Part shown: one piece after another, positions 1 through 6,002 of the stretch
How positions within the stretch are numbered: position 1 is the first letter of the stretch
Layout: the number at the start of each line of letters is the position of its first letter
Assembly: GCA_027070385.1 (NCBI GenBank)
Contig: JALXDW010000139.1
Coordinates: forward strand, 1 to 7,320
Origin: Chromatiales bacterium
GTDB lineage: Bacteria; Pseudomonadota; Gammaproteobacteria; UBA6429; Thiohalophilaceae
Direction: 5' to 3'
Length of the DNA: 7,320 nt
Notes under the pieces: generated by a model
Database searches by the model: none
Told to the model about the DNA's origin: nothing
Seen by the model: the letters and a program-made list of their open reading frames with translations, nothing else
Program-made: the position numbers and the translations under genes

Positions 1-23
1 GCCATATTGTATAAAATATACAT

Positions 24-1226
24 CTAAAAATAATAAACCAGTTCTGCCTGAATGTAATCATCACGCAGGTAGGAATGCAAAAGATCATTCAGCGGGATAT
101 TGGAGTATTTACGTGCTTCAAGGAGCAGTTTAAAATTTTCACTAAGCCGTCTACTTGCTTCAAGTGTATATATAACAGCATCATTATCCAAGTCTTTAAT
201 AACACCCAATAAAGCTTCCGAGCTTTGCTCATCATTCAGATTAAAGCGTAAACCGGCCATAATATCTTTCTGGAAGGGACTACTCGCCTGCCCGCCACGA
301 TCATCATAAAGATACTCCATCACCAGGCCTATATCCGTTGCTTCGCCTATTACAGAATAAAAGGTATATTCCAGGCCGGCAGTGACAGCAACAAAACTTG
401 ATGGCCCGTTTCCTCGAATACCACTACGATGAATTGATTCAAGCTTCCATAACCAACTGTTAAATGTTGCCTGCACATCAACCCCTATTTGCTCAATAAG
501 GTCATAAACAGGATTCAATACTGTGCTACCTGCTGCATCCGTCCCGCTAATGAATCTGGGCGATCGACTGGTACCATTAAAATAACTTAAACCAATATCC
601 CATTCATCAATACTATGCGCCCAACGCAAGGCATAGTCGATATGCTTTTCCTTATCGGCTGATTCATAAAAAGTTGTTGAAGTGTCGATATAAGGCTGAC
701 TTCTTAATCGTCCTGCTTTTCCGGCAAACGTTCTTTCTCGAAAATACGGTAACAGAAAAAAATCAAATGTTCCTGTATCAGTTAACCACGAAAGATTGAC
801 CATTGGCTGTCCCAATTTTGCTTCACCATCCGGACTCTCTACGCTGTCAGTCTGGTTAATAATATCAACCAGATGTTGTGATTCTGTCACACCCCAAAAG
901 ACCTTGCGCAATCCCAACCGCCATTCCAGATCATTCTGTACTTTAACCCAGGTTAACTCTCGAATATCCAGATGACTGCGCTCATCATCATGTTGATCCA
1001 AACGCACAAAAGGAACAAAAGTGAAACTGGCATTAGCTGTTTCAAATTCATGATAAAATTCAGGCTGAAAGAATATTGAGCTATTGTTACCCTGCTGCCC
1101 CGCATAAGCGGCTGTTTCAGTGAAAGCTCTTGACTCAATACCAAGCTGGCCAGACCATTCTGCAGAATATACCAGCGAAGAACTTGCTAACCATAGTACG
1201 GCTACAAGCCTGAATATTTTTATCAT
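24..1226 (-). CDS. Outer-membrane beta-barrel protein of an RND/LolA-like export cluster
   Basis: The 400-residue product has a Sec signal peptide (residues 1-22, cleavage likely after SLVYSA, before EWSGQ). The rest alternates polar and aromatic residues in short amphipathic strands and ends in VYYF with a C-terminal Phe, the usual signal for outer-membrane insertion by the BAM machinery. A conserved-looking block at about 105-143 (LGLRKVFWGVTES, then DIINQTD and KLGQPM) resembles DUF1302-like or porin-like barrels found beside RND transporters. It is the last gene of the tetR-RND-LolA-like unit and starts 22 bases after the LolA-like stop. A weak AGG Shine-Dalgarno lies about 9 bases before the ATG. 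By position it is probably the outer-membrane partner or acceptor for what the pump and periplasmic carrier move. The barrel assignment is fairly sure; the exact family and substrate are not. Confidence 0.8.
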   Translation of the reverse strand: MIKIFRLVAVLWLASSSLVYSAEWSGQLGIESRAFTETAAYAGQQGNNSSIFFQPEFYHEFETANASFTFVPFVRLDQHDDERSHLDIRELTWVKVQNDLEWRLGLRKVFWGVTESQHLVDIINQTDSVESPDGEAKLGQPMVNLSWLTDTGTFDFFLLPYFRERTFAGKAGRLRSQPYIDTSTTFYESADKEKHIDYALRWAHSIDEWDIGLSYFNGTSRSPRFISGTDAAGSTVLNPVYDLIEQIGVDVQATFNSWLWKLESIHRSGIRGNGPSSFVAVTAGLEYTFYSVIGEATDIGLVMEYLYDDRGGQASSPFQKDIMAGLRFNLNDEQSSEALLGVIKDLDNDAVIYTLEASRRLSENFKLLLEARKYSNIPLNDLLHSYLRDDYIQAELVYYF

Positions 1227-1248
1227 AACCGTACACCTGCCAGAAAAA

Positions 1249-2028
1249 TTAGCGCGCCCGTTTTAATGCATTACGATTAAAATCACGACTTGTTAAACCG
1301 GTTTTAAATTTGTATTCAAGAAATTCAAGGCTGGTACTTTTTCCAGTAATATGGTTTTGCATATCCATACGGCTTGCACGCCAGTATTTCCCCAGATACT
1401 GTTTATAACCACTGTAAGTCAGCGTTTTCAATAAACTGTTTTTACGATCATAAAACTCTGTCTTCAAGGGTCGATAACGCTCCTTGTCAATCCAGTTAAT
1501 CAGACGAGTATAGCCTGACTTTTTATATTGCGGTACAGCTTCAACAACAAAACAATCACGACCGTTTATTTTTTCATCCCGCAAATACTTGTACTTATAC
1601 TTTTCTACTTCCTGTGAAGAGATATCTTCATACGCAAACTCACTACCCAAAAATGGACCAGACTTGTTCGATGATGAAATTCGTTTAATGCGCTTGAGTG
1701 CCGGCAAGAAAATCCATTGCTCATCCGGTTTTAATGCATGGGTAAAACTTAGAAAAGCAGTCCCTTTAATATCTTTTGGTGAATCAAATATTATCAGGGT
1801 TTTGTCGCCATCACCTTCTACTTCCAGTGTTTTATTTCTGTTTCGACGTTTTGACTCCTGTCCAAAACGGTTTTTCAGGGTCATAATTAATCTTGCCTGC
1901 TGATCTCCCCAGCCTGTATCCCGTTTATCAGCTTCTATCGCGATCGCTAGCCCTTTTTCTTCTGCTGTTTCTGCATAGACATTAAAGCCTGCTATCAGTA
2001 AAACCAATACGGCGAAATATGTTCTCAT
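1249..2028 (-). CDS. LolA-like periplasmic protein (outer membrane lipoprotein-sorting family)
   Basis: The 259-residue product has a signal peptide (1-19, ending NVYA before ETAEE) and no lipobox cysteine, so it should be soluble in the periplasm. The mature part fits the LolA-like family usually annotated 'outer membrane lipoprotein-sorting protein' (Pfam LolA_like): DTGWGDQQARL at 37-47, a PDEQWIFLPALKRIKRI segment at 101-117, FLGSEFAYED at 126-135, and a strand-rich C-terminal half with NWIDKERYRPLKTEFYD at 178-194. Members have a half-barrel fold with a hydrophobic groove and usually sit next to MMPL/RND transporters. The ATG overlaps the transporter's TGA (ATGA, 4 bases). A strong GAGGGG Shine-Dalgarno 8 bases upstream lies inside the transporter's last codons, so translation is probably coupled. 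It is inferred to carry a hydrophobic cargo between the pump and the outer membrane. This is not the housekeeping LolA, which is shorter. Confidence 0.88.
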   Translation of the reverse strand: MRTYFAVLVLLIAGFNVYAETAEEKGLAIAIEADKRDTGWGDQQARLIMTLKNRFGQESKRRNRNKTLEVEGDGDKTLIIFDSPKDIKGTAFLSFTHALKPDEQWIFLPALKRIKRISSSNKSGPFLGSEFAYEDISSQEVEKYKYKYLRDEKINGRDCFVVEAVPQYKKSGYTRLINWIDKERYRPLKTEFYDRKNSLLKTLTYSGYKQYLGKYWRASRMDMQNHITGKSTSLEFLEYKFKTGLTSRDFNRNALKRAR

Positions 2029-4499
2029 TTTCCTTTCCCCTCAAATTTAATTAATAATGCCGGCAGGAATAGAAAATCTGCCATCAATGCAAATACAATG
2101 ACGATTGCGGTTAACAAACCCATCCCTGCATTCAGTTCAAAACTGGATTGTGCAATCACTGAAAATCCGGCAACCAGTATAATGGATGTTGTAACCAATG
2201 CACGACCAACATGTGTAAACGCATAACGAACCGCATTTTCGGCGCTAAAGCCTTTTTCACGTCGTGCGCGCAAATATTTACTCAAAAAATGTACCGTGTC
2301 ATCCACCACGATTCCCAACGTCATTCCCGTTACAATGGACAGTGCCAGCCCAACTTCACCCACAAGAATACCCCATAATCCAAATCCCATTGCTGCCGGA
2401 ACCAGGTTAGGTAGTAAACTGATAAAGCCGACTTTAAATGAACGCAGGGCAAAAATCAGAATCATCGAAATTAAGAATAATGCAACCGTAGTACCACTTA
2501 ACATACTAATAATATTTCTTTTGCCTATATGCGCAAACATCACCGTCGGGCCGCTCCCATCCGATTTTTGAATATAATGGGTATTTTTATGCAGCCACTG
2601 TTGGGCACGATTTTCCAGTGCAATAATTTCATTACTTGAAATGGTTTTTATTGTAACCGTCATTCGCGTGGCAGATTTGTCGACGTTAATCTGGTTATTC
2701 AGATCCAGGCCATAAGGTAATGACATTTCATATAGAAGCAAATACTGTGCTGATAATTCTCTGTTTTCCGGTGTTCTATACCATTGAGGATCATCAGCGT
2801 GCATATTTTTATTCAATCGCTTCATGATATCAGTAAAGACATTCACATGAATGGTTTCTGCTTGCTGCCGATACCAGTCCGCAAAAGCGGCCAATTCTTT
2901 CTGGTATTCCGGGTTACTAACCCCCCCTGCTTCACCCGAACTGAGCGAATAATCAATGATATATAATCCTGTCAGATTTTTAATCATATAATCCGAATCG
3001 GCACGAAAGGGGACAGATTTATCAAAATATTCGACAAATACATCATTTAATTCATTTCTTGGCAGAAATGAAATAAGACCAAAAATCAGTACTCCCATTC
3101 CTATCATCAAGCGTTTTCGGTTGCGTACAACAAAGTCTCCTAGTCGTTCCATAAGCATATCTTTATCACTATCAACCTGTTTTACTTTGACAGGTAGCAA
3201 GGAAATAACAGCAGGCAAAAAAGTCACGCTCAATATAAAAGAAACGACCACACCGAAAGCAACAAAATTACCGAGATGTTGAAACGGTGGTGCATCCGAA
3301 AAGTTCATAGACAAGAAACCAATGGCCGTTGTCACACTGGCTAAAAAGACCGGTTCCAGGTTCACCCGTAAACTTTCTACAATGGATTCATTTTTTCCTT
3401 TGCCTATGCGCATATCATGTAAAAAAGTTACCAGAATATGCACACTGTTTGCTATCGCAACTGTCAGAATAATGGTTGGTGCTGACATTGAAGGCGGTGT
3501 TAATGGAAAACCAACATAGCCCCCCAATCCCATTGCGGCCATAATCGAAAATAAAATAACCAAAAATGTCGTTGCTGTGCCAGGCAACAAGCGCATAAAT
3601 AACAGGTACCAGGCAAAGGGCAAGGCGATAACAACAAAAGTGACGGGTTTAAGCAATGATTCTGGCAATAATGTTATGCCTTTGCTAAAAAATCCGGCAA
3701 CAACAAAAATAGTGGCCGCTAATGCCGCAAATAATATTAGTAAGCTGTGCCATGGTCGGGATAAGTCTCGAATTAAAATCCCCAAAATAATAATCATTAA
3801 TATAAAGCTTGGTAGCACCAGTTGTTTCATATCTTGTTGTGATGCTTCAGAAAAAGCGTTATTCATCATCACCATCCCGTTTAAACGGATCTCGATGTCA
3901 GGATAACGCTTGTTAAAGTCATTCATTATTTCGCGGGCTTTGGCGACAACCATAGGAACTTCTCTGGTTTCATCTTTTCCAGGTAATTGAATGGTGGCAT
4001 TGATACCGGTAACGGCAGCTGTTTTGGAAATCAGTCTGTTTTTAAGAATGGGATCATTCAATGCAATGTTTTTAATTCTGGCAATGTCTTCGGCTGACAG
4101 CGTTTCTGCATCTTCCACCAAATCCTGAACAATTAAATCATCACCTTCTGCAGTGGTATGTTGAAAATTGCTAATTGAGTCAACACGGATAGAAAATGGT
4201 AACTGCCAGGCTTGTTCGGTAAGTGCTTCCACAACCATTAGTGTTTCTTTGCTAAAAACATTACCGTCTTTAGGTGTAACAATAAACATGACATTATCGT
4301 TCTTGGTGTACATACGCTCCAAAGCATCGAAAGCCTTGAGCTGTGGATTTTCTTCACTGAAAAAAACCCGGTAATTATTTGTAAAACTTAAAAACCGCCC
4401 TCCACTTGCCGCCAATATCACAGCAAACAAACAAGCAATAATGACAAGCCAACGATGTTTTAAAATCCATTTTCCATAATTTGCTTCAAAGTCTTTCAT
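2025..4499 (-). CDS. RND-superfamily (MMPL-type) inner-membrane transporter
   Basis: The protein has the two-fold repeat of RND exporters. Counting from an upstream in-frame ATG at 4511 (828 residues), TM1 is about 18-38 and a periplasmic loop spans 40-228. TM2-TM6 fall between 231 and 437. TM7 is about 467-484, the second periplasmic loop 485-667, and TM8-TM12 lie at 668-820. GIVVDDTVHFL (733-743, TM10) carries the acidic pair expected in the proton pathway; the matching TM4 site reads VAIANSVHIL (351-360) with Asn for Asp. Two extra hydrophobic segments (about 256-276 and 288-309) lie between TM2 and TM3. The start at 4499 is preferred because GGAG lies 6 bases upstream; the ATG at 4511 has only a weak AGGC. 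The gene follows tetR closely and overlaps the LolA-like gene by 4 bases. No membrane-fusion protein gene is present, as is usual for MMPL/HpnN-like exporters of lipids. The class is sure; the substrate is unknown. Confidence 0.93.
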   Translation of the reverse strand: MKDFEANYGKWILKHRWLVIIACLFAVILAASGGRFLSFTNNYRVFFSEENPQLKAFDALERMYTKNDNVMFIVTPKDGNVFSKETLMVVEALTEQAWQLPFSIRVDSISNFQHTTAEGDDLIVQDLVEDAETLSAEDIARIKNIALNDPILKNRLISKTAAVTGINATIQLPGKDETREVPMVVAKAREIMNDFNKRYPDIEIRLNGMVMMNNAFSEASQQDMKQLVLPSFILMIIILGILIRDLSRPWHSLLILFAALAATIFVVAGFFSKGITLLPESLLKPVTFVVIALPFAWYLLFMRLLPGTATTFLVILFSIMAAMGLGGYVGFPLTPPSMSAPTIILTVAIANSVHILVTFLHDMRIGKGKNESIVESLRVNLEPVFLASVTTAIGFLSMNFSDAPPFQHLGNFVAFGVVVSFILSVTFLPAVISLLPVKVKQVDSDKDMLMERLGDFVVRNRKRLMIGMGVLIFGLISFLPRNELNDVFVEYFDKSVPFRADSDYMIKNLTGLYIIDYSLSSGEAGGVSNPEYQKELAAFADWYRQQAETIHVNVFTDIMKRLNKNMHADDPQWYRTPENRELSAQYLLLYEMSLPYGLDLNNQINVDKSATRMTVTIKTISSNEIIALENRAQQWLHKNTHYIQKSDGSGPTVMFAHIGKRNIISMLSGTTVALFLISMILIFALRSFKVGFISLLPNLVPAAMGFGLWGILVGEVGLALSIVTGMTLGIVVDDTVHFLSKYLRARREKGFSAENAVRYAFTHVGRALVTTSIILVAGFSVIAQSSFELNAGMGLLTAIVIVFALMADFLFLPALLIKFEGKGK

Positions 4500-4531
4500 T
4501 TTTATCTCCATTGCTTTGCCTAGTAAGGCGA

Positions 4532-5116
4532 CTATCGTTTGTTTAAACCCAGCAATAACAACTCAACCAGATCGCGCGCCATTTTTTCAAATTGTTCTTT
4601 ACTAAACAGTGGCAAAAAAATGGGGATTTCAAAAAGGGTCAGACTGCTATAGATTGCACCTGCCGTTTTTTCAACATCGCTGACATCGAACTCACCCGTG
4701 GCATTCCCTTGTTCAATAATTTCTGCTATCAATGCACATTGGCTTTCCACATTCGACAAGACGATTTCTTTATGTTCACGGGTAACTATTGAAATAAGCT
4801 CGTTAACCTTTGGCTCATTTTCGCGTTCAAATGTGTAGCGAATATCTTCAAGTACAAAAGCCAGTAATTTTTCAGCAGCGGTCATCGGCTGCTGAGCAAC
4901 AATGCCCTTGAGGCATTCCCCCCGGCTAGCTAAACAACGCTCGGCACAGGCAGCAGCAATATCTTGCTTGCTTTTGAAAAAGCGATACAGATTCGCAGCC
5001 GACATACCCAGATCCTCGGCTATCTCCGCCATGGTGGTTTTGTTGTAACCTATATCAAGAAAGCGACGCTCGGCTGCATCAATAATTTCAATCTGTTTTA
5101 AATCTGATTTCTTCAT
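4532..5116 (-). CDS. TetR/AcrR-family transcriptional regulator
   Basis: The N-terminal part is a classic TetR DNA-binding domain. Numbering from a GTG at 5128, IIDAAERRFLDIGYNKTTM (15-33) leads into the helix-turn-helix AEIAEDLGMSAANLYRFF (34-51) and then KSKQDI. The C-terminal ligand domain (about 60-198) is alpha-helical with no recognisable specificity. Helix 4, just after the recognition helix, carries three cysteines (C61, C65, C72). The ATG at 5116 is preferred to the GTG at 5128: neither has a good Shine-Dalgarno, and starting at MKKSDLKQ gives a normal family N-terminus. The gene is first in the minus-strand unit, 32 bases before the preferred RND start, and faces a dyad-rich region shared with the rhodanese gene. 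It most likely represses its own operon until an effector, perhaps the exported compound, is bound. The family is sure; the ligand is unknown. Confidence 0.93.
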   Translation of the reverse strand: MKKSDLKQIEIIDAAERRFLDIGYNKTTMAEIAEDLGMSAANLYRFFKSKQDIAAACAERCLASRGECLKGIVAQQPMTAAEKLLAFVLEDIRYTFERENEPKVNELISIVTREHKEIVLSNVESQCALIAEIIEQGNATGEFDVSDVEKTAGAIYSSLTLFEIPIFLPLFSKEQFEKMARDLVELLLLGLNKR

Positions 5117-5167
5117 TTCCAGGTTCACAGAGTTGTTTTTTGCTGAAATGGCTACTGTATTTGCTAT

Positions 5168-5196
5168 GTTTTAGCAGCTAATATGTGAATATTCAA
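5168..5196 (-). promoter_or_regulatory. Candidate sigma70 promoter for the tetR-RND operon
   Basis: On the minus strand TTGAAT (5196-5191) is followed after 17 bases by TAAAAC (5173-5168). Each matches its consensus hexamer at 4 of 6 positions with ideal spacing. The -35 box overlaps the TGAATATTCA dyad, so binding there would block transcription, which would suit autorepression. The predicted leader to the ATG at 5116 would be about 45 bases. The prediction is made by eye in AT-rich DNA. Confidence 0.35.
5186..5195. promoter_or_regulatory. Dyad 1, perfect 10-base palindrome, candidate TetR operator
   Basis: TGAATATTCA is a perfect palindrome built from two ATATTCA-type half-sites that overlap at the centre. 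It lies about 70 bases upstream of the tetR ATG and overlaps the candidate -35 box of that operon. The same half-site recurs in the two dyads to its right. It is inferred to be a binding site for the adjacent TetR protein. Confidence 0.45.
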
Positions 5197-5200
5197 TAAA

Positions 5201-5232
5201 ATATTCAGTATTTACAAAAAATACTTGAATAT
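5201..5232. promoter_or_regulatory. Dyad 2, 13-base inverted repeat with one extra base, candidate operator
   Basis: The left arm ATATTCAGTATTT (5201-5213) is the reverse complement of AAATACTTGAATAT (5219-5232) except for one unpaired T at 5225. The arms are separated by 5 bases. It is the longest dyad in the divergent region and shares ATATTCA with dyads 1 and 3. Its right end overlaps a candidate -35 box (TTGAAT, 5226-5231) for the rhodanese gene. A hairpin in RNA is also possible, but no coding or terminator context suggests one. Confidence 0.5.
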
Positions 5233-5253
5233 AAGAATAGTCTAATATACTAT
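5226..5253 (+). promoter_or_regulatory. Candidate sigma70 promoter for the rhodanese gene
   Basis: TTGAAT (5226-5231) and TACTAT (5248-5253) are 16 bases apart and each matches consensus at 4 of 6 positions. Overlapping alternatives for the -10 box are TATACT (5246-5251) and TATATT (5251-5256), with poorer spacing. Both boxes lie within dyads 2 and 3. The rhodanese Shine-Dalgarno follows at 5280-5284. The DNA is AT-rich, so chance matches are likely. Confidence 0.35.
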
Positions 5254-5262
5254 ATTCAGACT
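5239..5262. promoter_or_regulatory. Dyad 3, inverted repeat with one extra base, candidate operator
   Basis: AGTCTAATAT (5239-5248) pairs with ATATTCAGACT (5252-5262) across a 3-base centre, with one unpaired base (C at 5257) in the right arm. The right arm again contains ATATTCAG, as in dyad 2. It covers the candidate -10 region of the rhodanese promoter, about 30 bases before that gene's ATG. It is inferred to be a further site for the same regulator. Confidence 0.42.
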
Positions 5263-5291
5263 GTTTTACTGAGATATTTGAGGAAAAAAAT

Positions 5292-5609
5292 ATGCATGCA
5301 CTTGTACAGGAAATTCAACCCACTGAACTTGACCACCACAGTGATGAATATCAAATTATTGATGTCCGTGAAATGCCTGAAATAGCTGCTGGCAAAATTG
5401 AGAATGCCCACCCAATGCCACTGGCGAGCCTGCCTATGCGTTTGTCCGAACTGGATAATGATAAAAAAATTATTATGGTTTGCCGTAGTGGCGCGCGTTC
5501 AGCTCATGCCTGCATGTTTCTAAAACAGCAAGGCTTTGATAATGTTTACAACCTGCGTGGTGGGCTGATGGGTTGGGTTCGTGCAAACAAGCCTTTAACT
5601 GCGAGCTAG
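5292..5609 (+). CDS. Single-domain rhodanese-like sulfurtransferase
   Basis: The 105-residue product is one rhodanese domain with no signal peptide, so it should be cytoplasmic. The family landmarks are present: IIDVRE at 22-27, GKIENAHPMPL at 34-44, the active-site loop CRSGARS at 64-70 with Cys64 as the persulfide-bearing residue, and the closing LRGGLMGWV at 88-96. Its size matches GlpE/PspE-type proteins, which move sulfane sulfur to thiols or cyanide. The start is supported by GAGGA 7 bases before the ATG. It is transcribed away from the tetR-RND operon across a dyad-rich 163-base region, so the TetR protein may control it as well. It ends 3 bases short of the convergent antitoxin-like gene. 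The catalytic class is clear; the physiological acceptor is not known. Confidence 0.93.
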   Translation: MHALVQEIQPTELDHHSDEYQIIDVREMPEIAAGKIENAHPMPLASLPMRLSELDNDKKIIMVCRSGARSAHACMFLKQQGFDNVYNLRGGLMGWVRANKPLTAS

Positions 5610-5612
5610 CTT

Positions 5613-5990
5613 TTATGACCAATGGCCATTCAGGTGTTGATTCACTTCCTGCAAACCTTCAAAGCTGGCAAGCATAATTTCAACCGGAGCACAGTCATTA
5701 AAGTTATAACTGGCTGTCGTTACCCATAAATTACCCAGTGTTGTGTTACCGGGAAATGCCAGCTTGAGACCTTTACTGATTGAAAGAATTTCAAAGGCAC
5801 GCCGCATAAATTCATCTTCATCCGGAAACGGTTTACCATTTTTAATTTTTGTCAATTCACGTGATTTTGTTCCTGCAGGTAACCCCACCAATATCGCTTG
5901 TAACTCCAAATCTATTTTCCAGCTGTTAAGTACCTGGAAAACACTGACAATTAAATCCTTTCGTTCTTCGGGGTCTTCATAAATCGACAT
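5613..5990 (-). CDS. MbcA/ParS/Xre antitoxin-like protein (orphan)
   Basis: The 125-residue product follows the layout of the Xre/MbcA/ParS antitoxin family. An N-terminal degenerate helix-turn-helix region (about 12-70) contains VLNSWKIDLELQAILVGLP and then the FMRRAFEILSISKGLKLAFP stretch (61-80) that links the halves. A C-terminal DUF2384-like segment (about 81-121) contains LGNLWVTTASYNFNDCAPVEIML and ends GLQEVNQHLNG. The assignment is by recognised pattern (Trp-Val near 89, Ala-Pro-Val-Glu near 101, Gly-Leu-x-x-Val near 112), not by a search. No RES-type or other toxin gene adjoins it. It starts 12 bases after the double-thioredoxin stop, so the two are probably co-transcribed. Its Shine-Dalgarno is weak. 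It could act as a free-standing DNA-binding regulator; the second choice is a plain uncharacterised small protein. Confidence 0.72.
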   Translation of the reverse strand: MSIYEDPEERKDLIVSVFQVLNSWKIDLELQAILVGLPAGTKSRELTKIKNGKPFPDEDEFMRRAFEILSISKGLKLAFPGNTTLGNLWVTTASYNFNDCAPVEIMLASFEGLQEVNQHLNGHWS

Positions 5991-6002
5991 ATGCTTACTT
6001 CT

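Noticed and set aside
1..5. Possible minus-strand ATG of a further operon gene at the window edge
   Set aside because: Only five bases are visible and no Shine-Dalgarno precedes it, so nothing supports a call.
8..22. AT hairpin TGTATA/TATACA just past the barrel gene stop, considered as a terminator
   Set aside because: It has a 6-base stem of A/T-rich pairs and no GC core, and lacks a T-tract on the transcribed strand, so it is not a credible intrinsic terminator.
1589..1903. 104-codon plus-strand open frame inside the LolA-like gene
   Set aside because: It is fully antisense to a well-supported CDS, its translation shows no domain or signal, and no Shine-Dalgarno stands out.
3577..3906. 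109-codon plus-strand open frame, and several shorter plus-strand frames, inside the RND gene
   Set aside because: They are antisense shadows of the hydrophobic codon use in the transporter; the translations are rich in Asn, Ile and Lys with no recognisable motif.
5621..5630. Perfect palindrome AATGGCCATT
   Set aside because: It is in the last codons of the antitoxin-like gene, is isolated and shares no motif with the dyad array; chance is the simplest reading.
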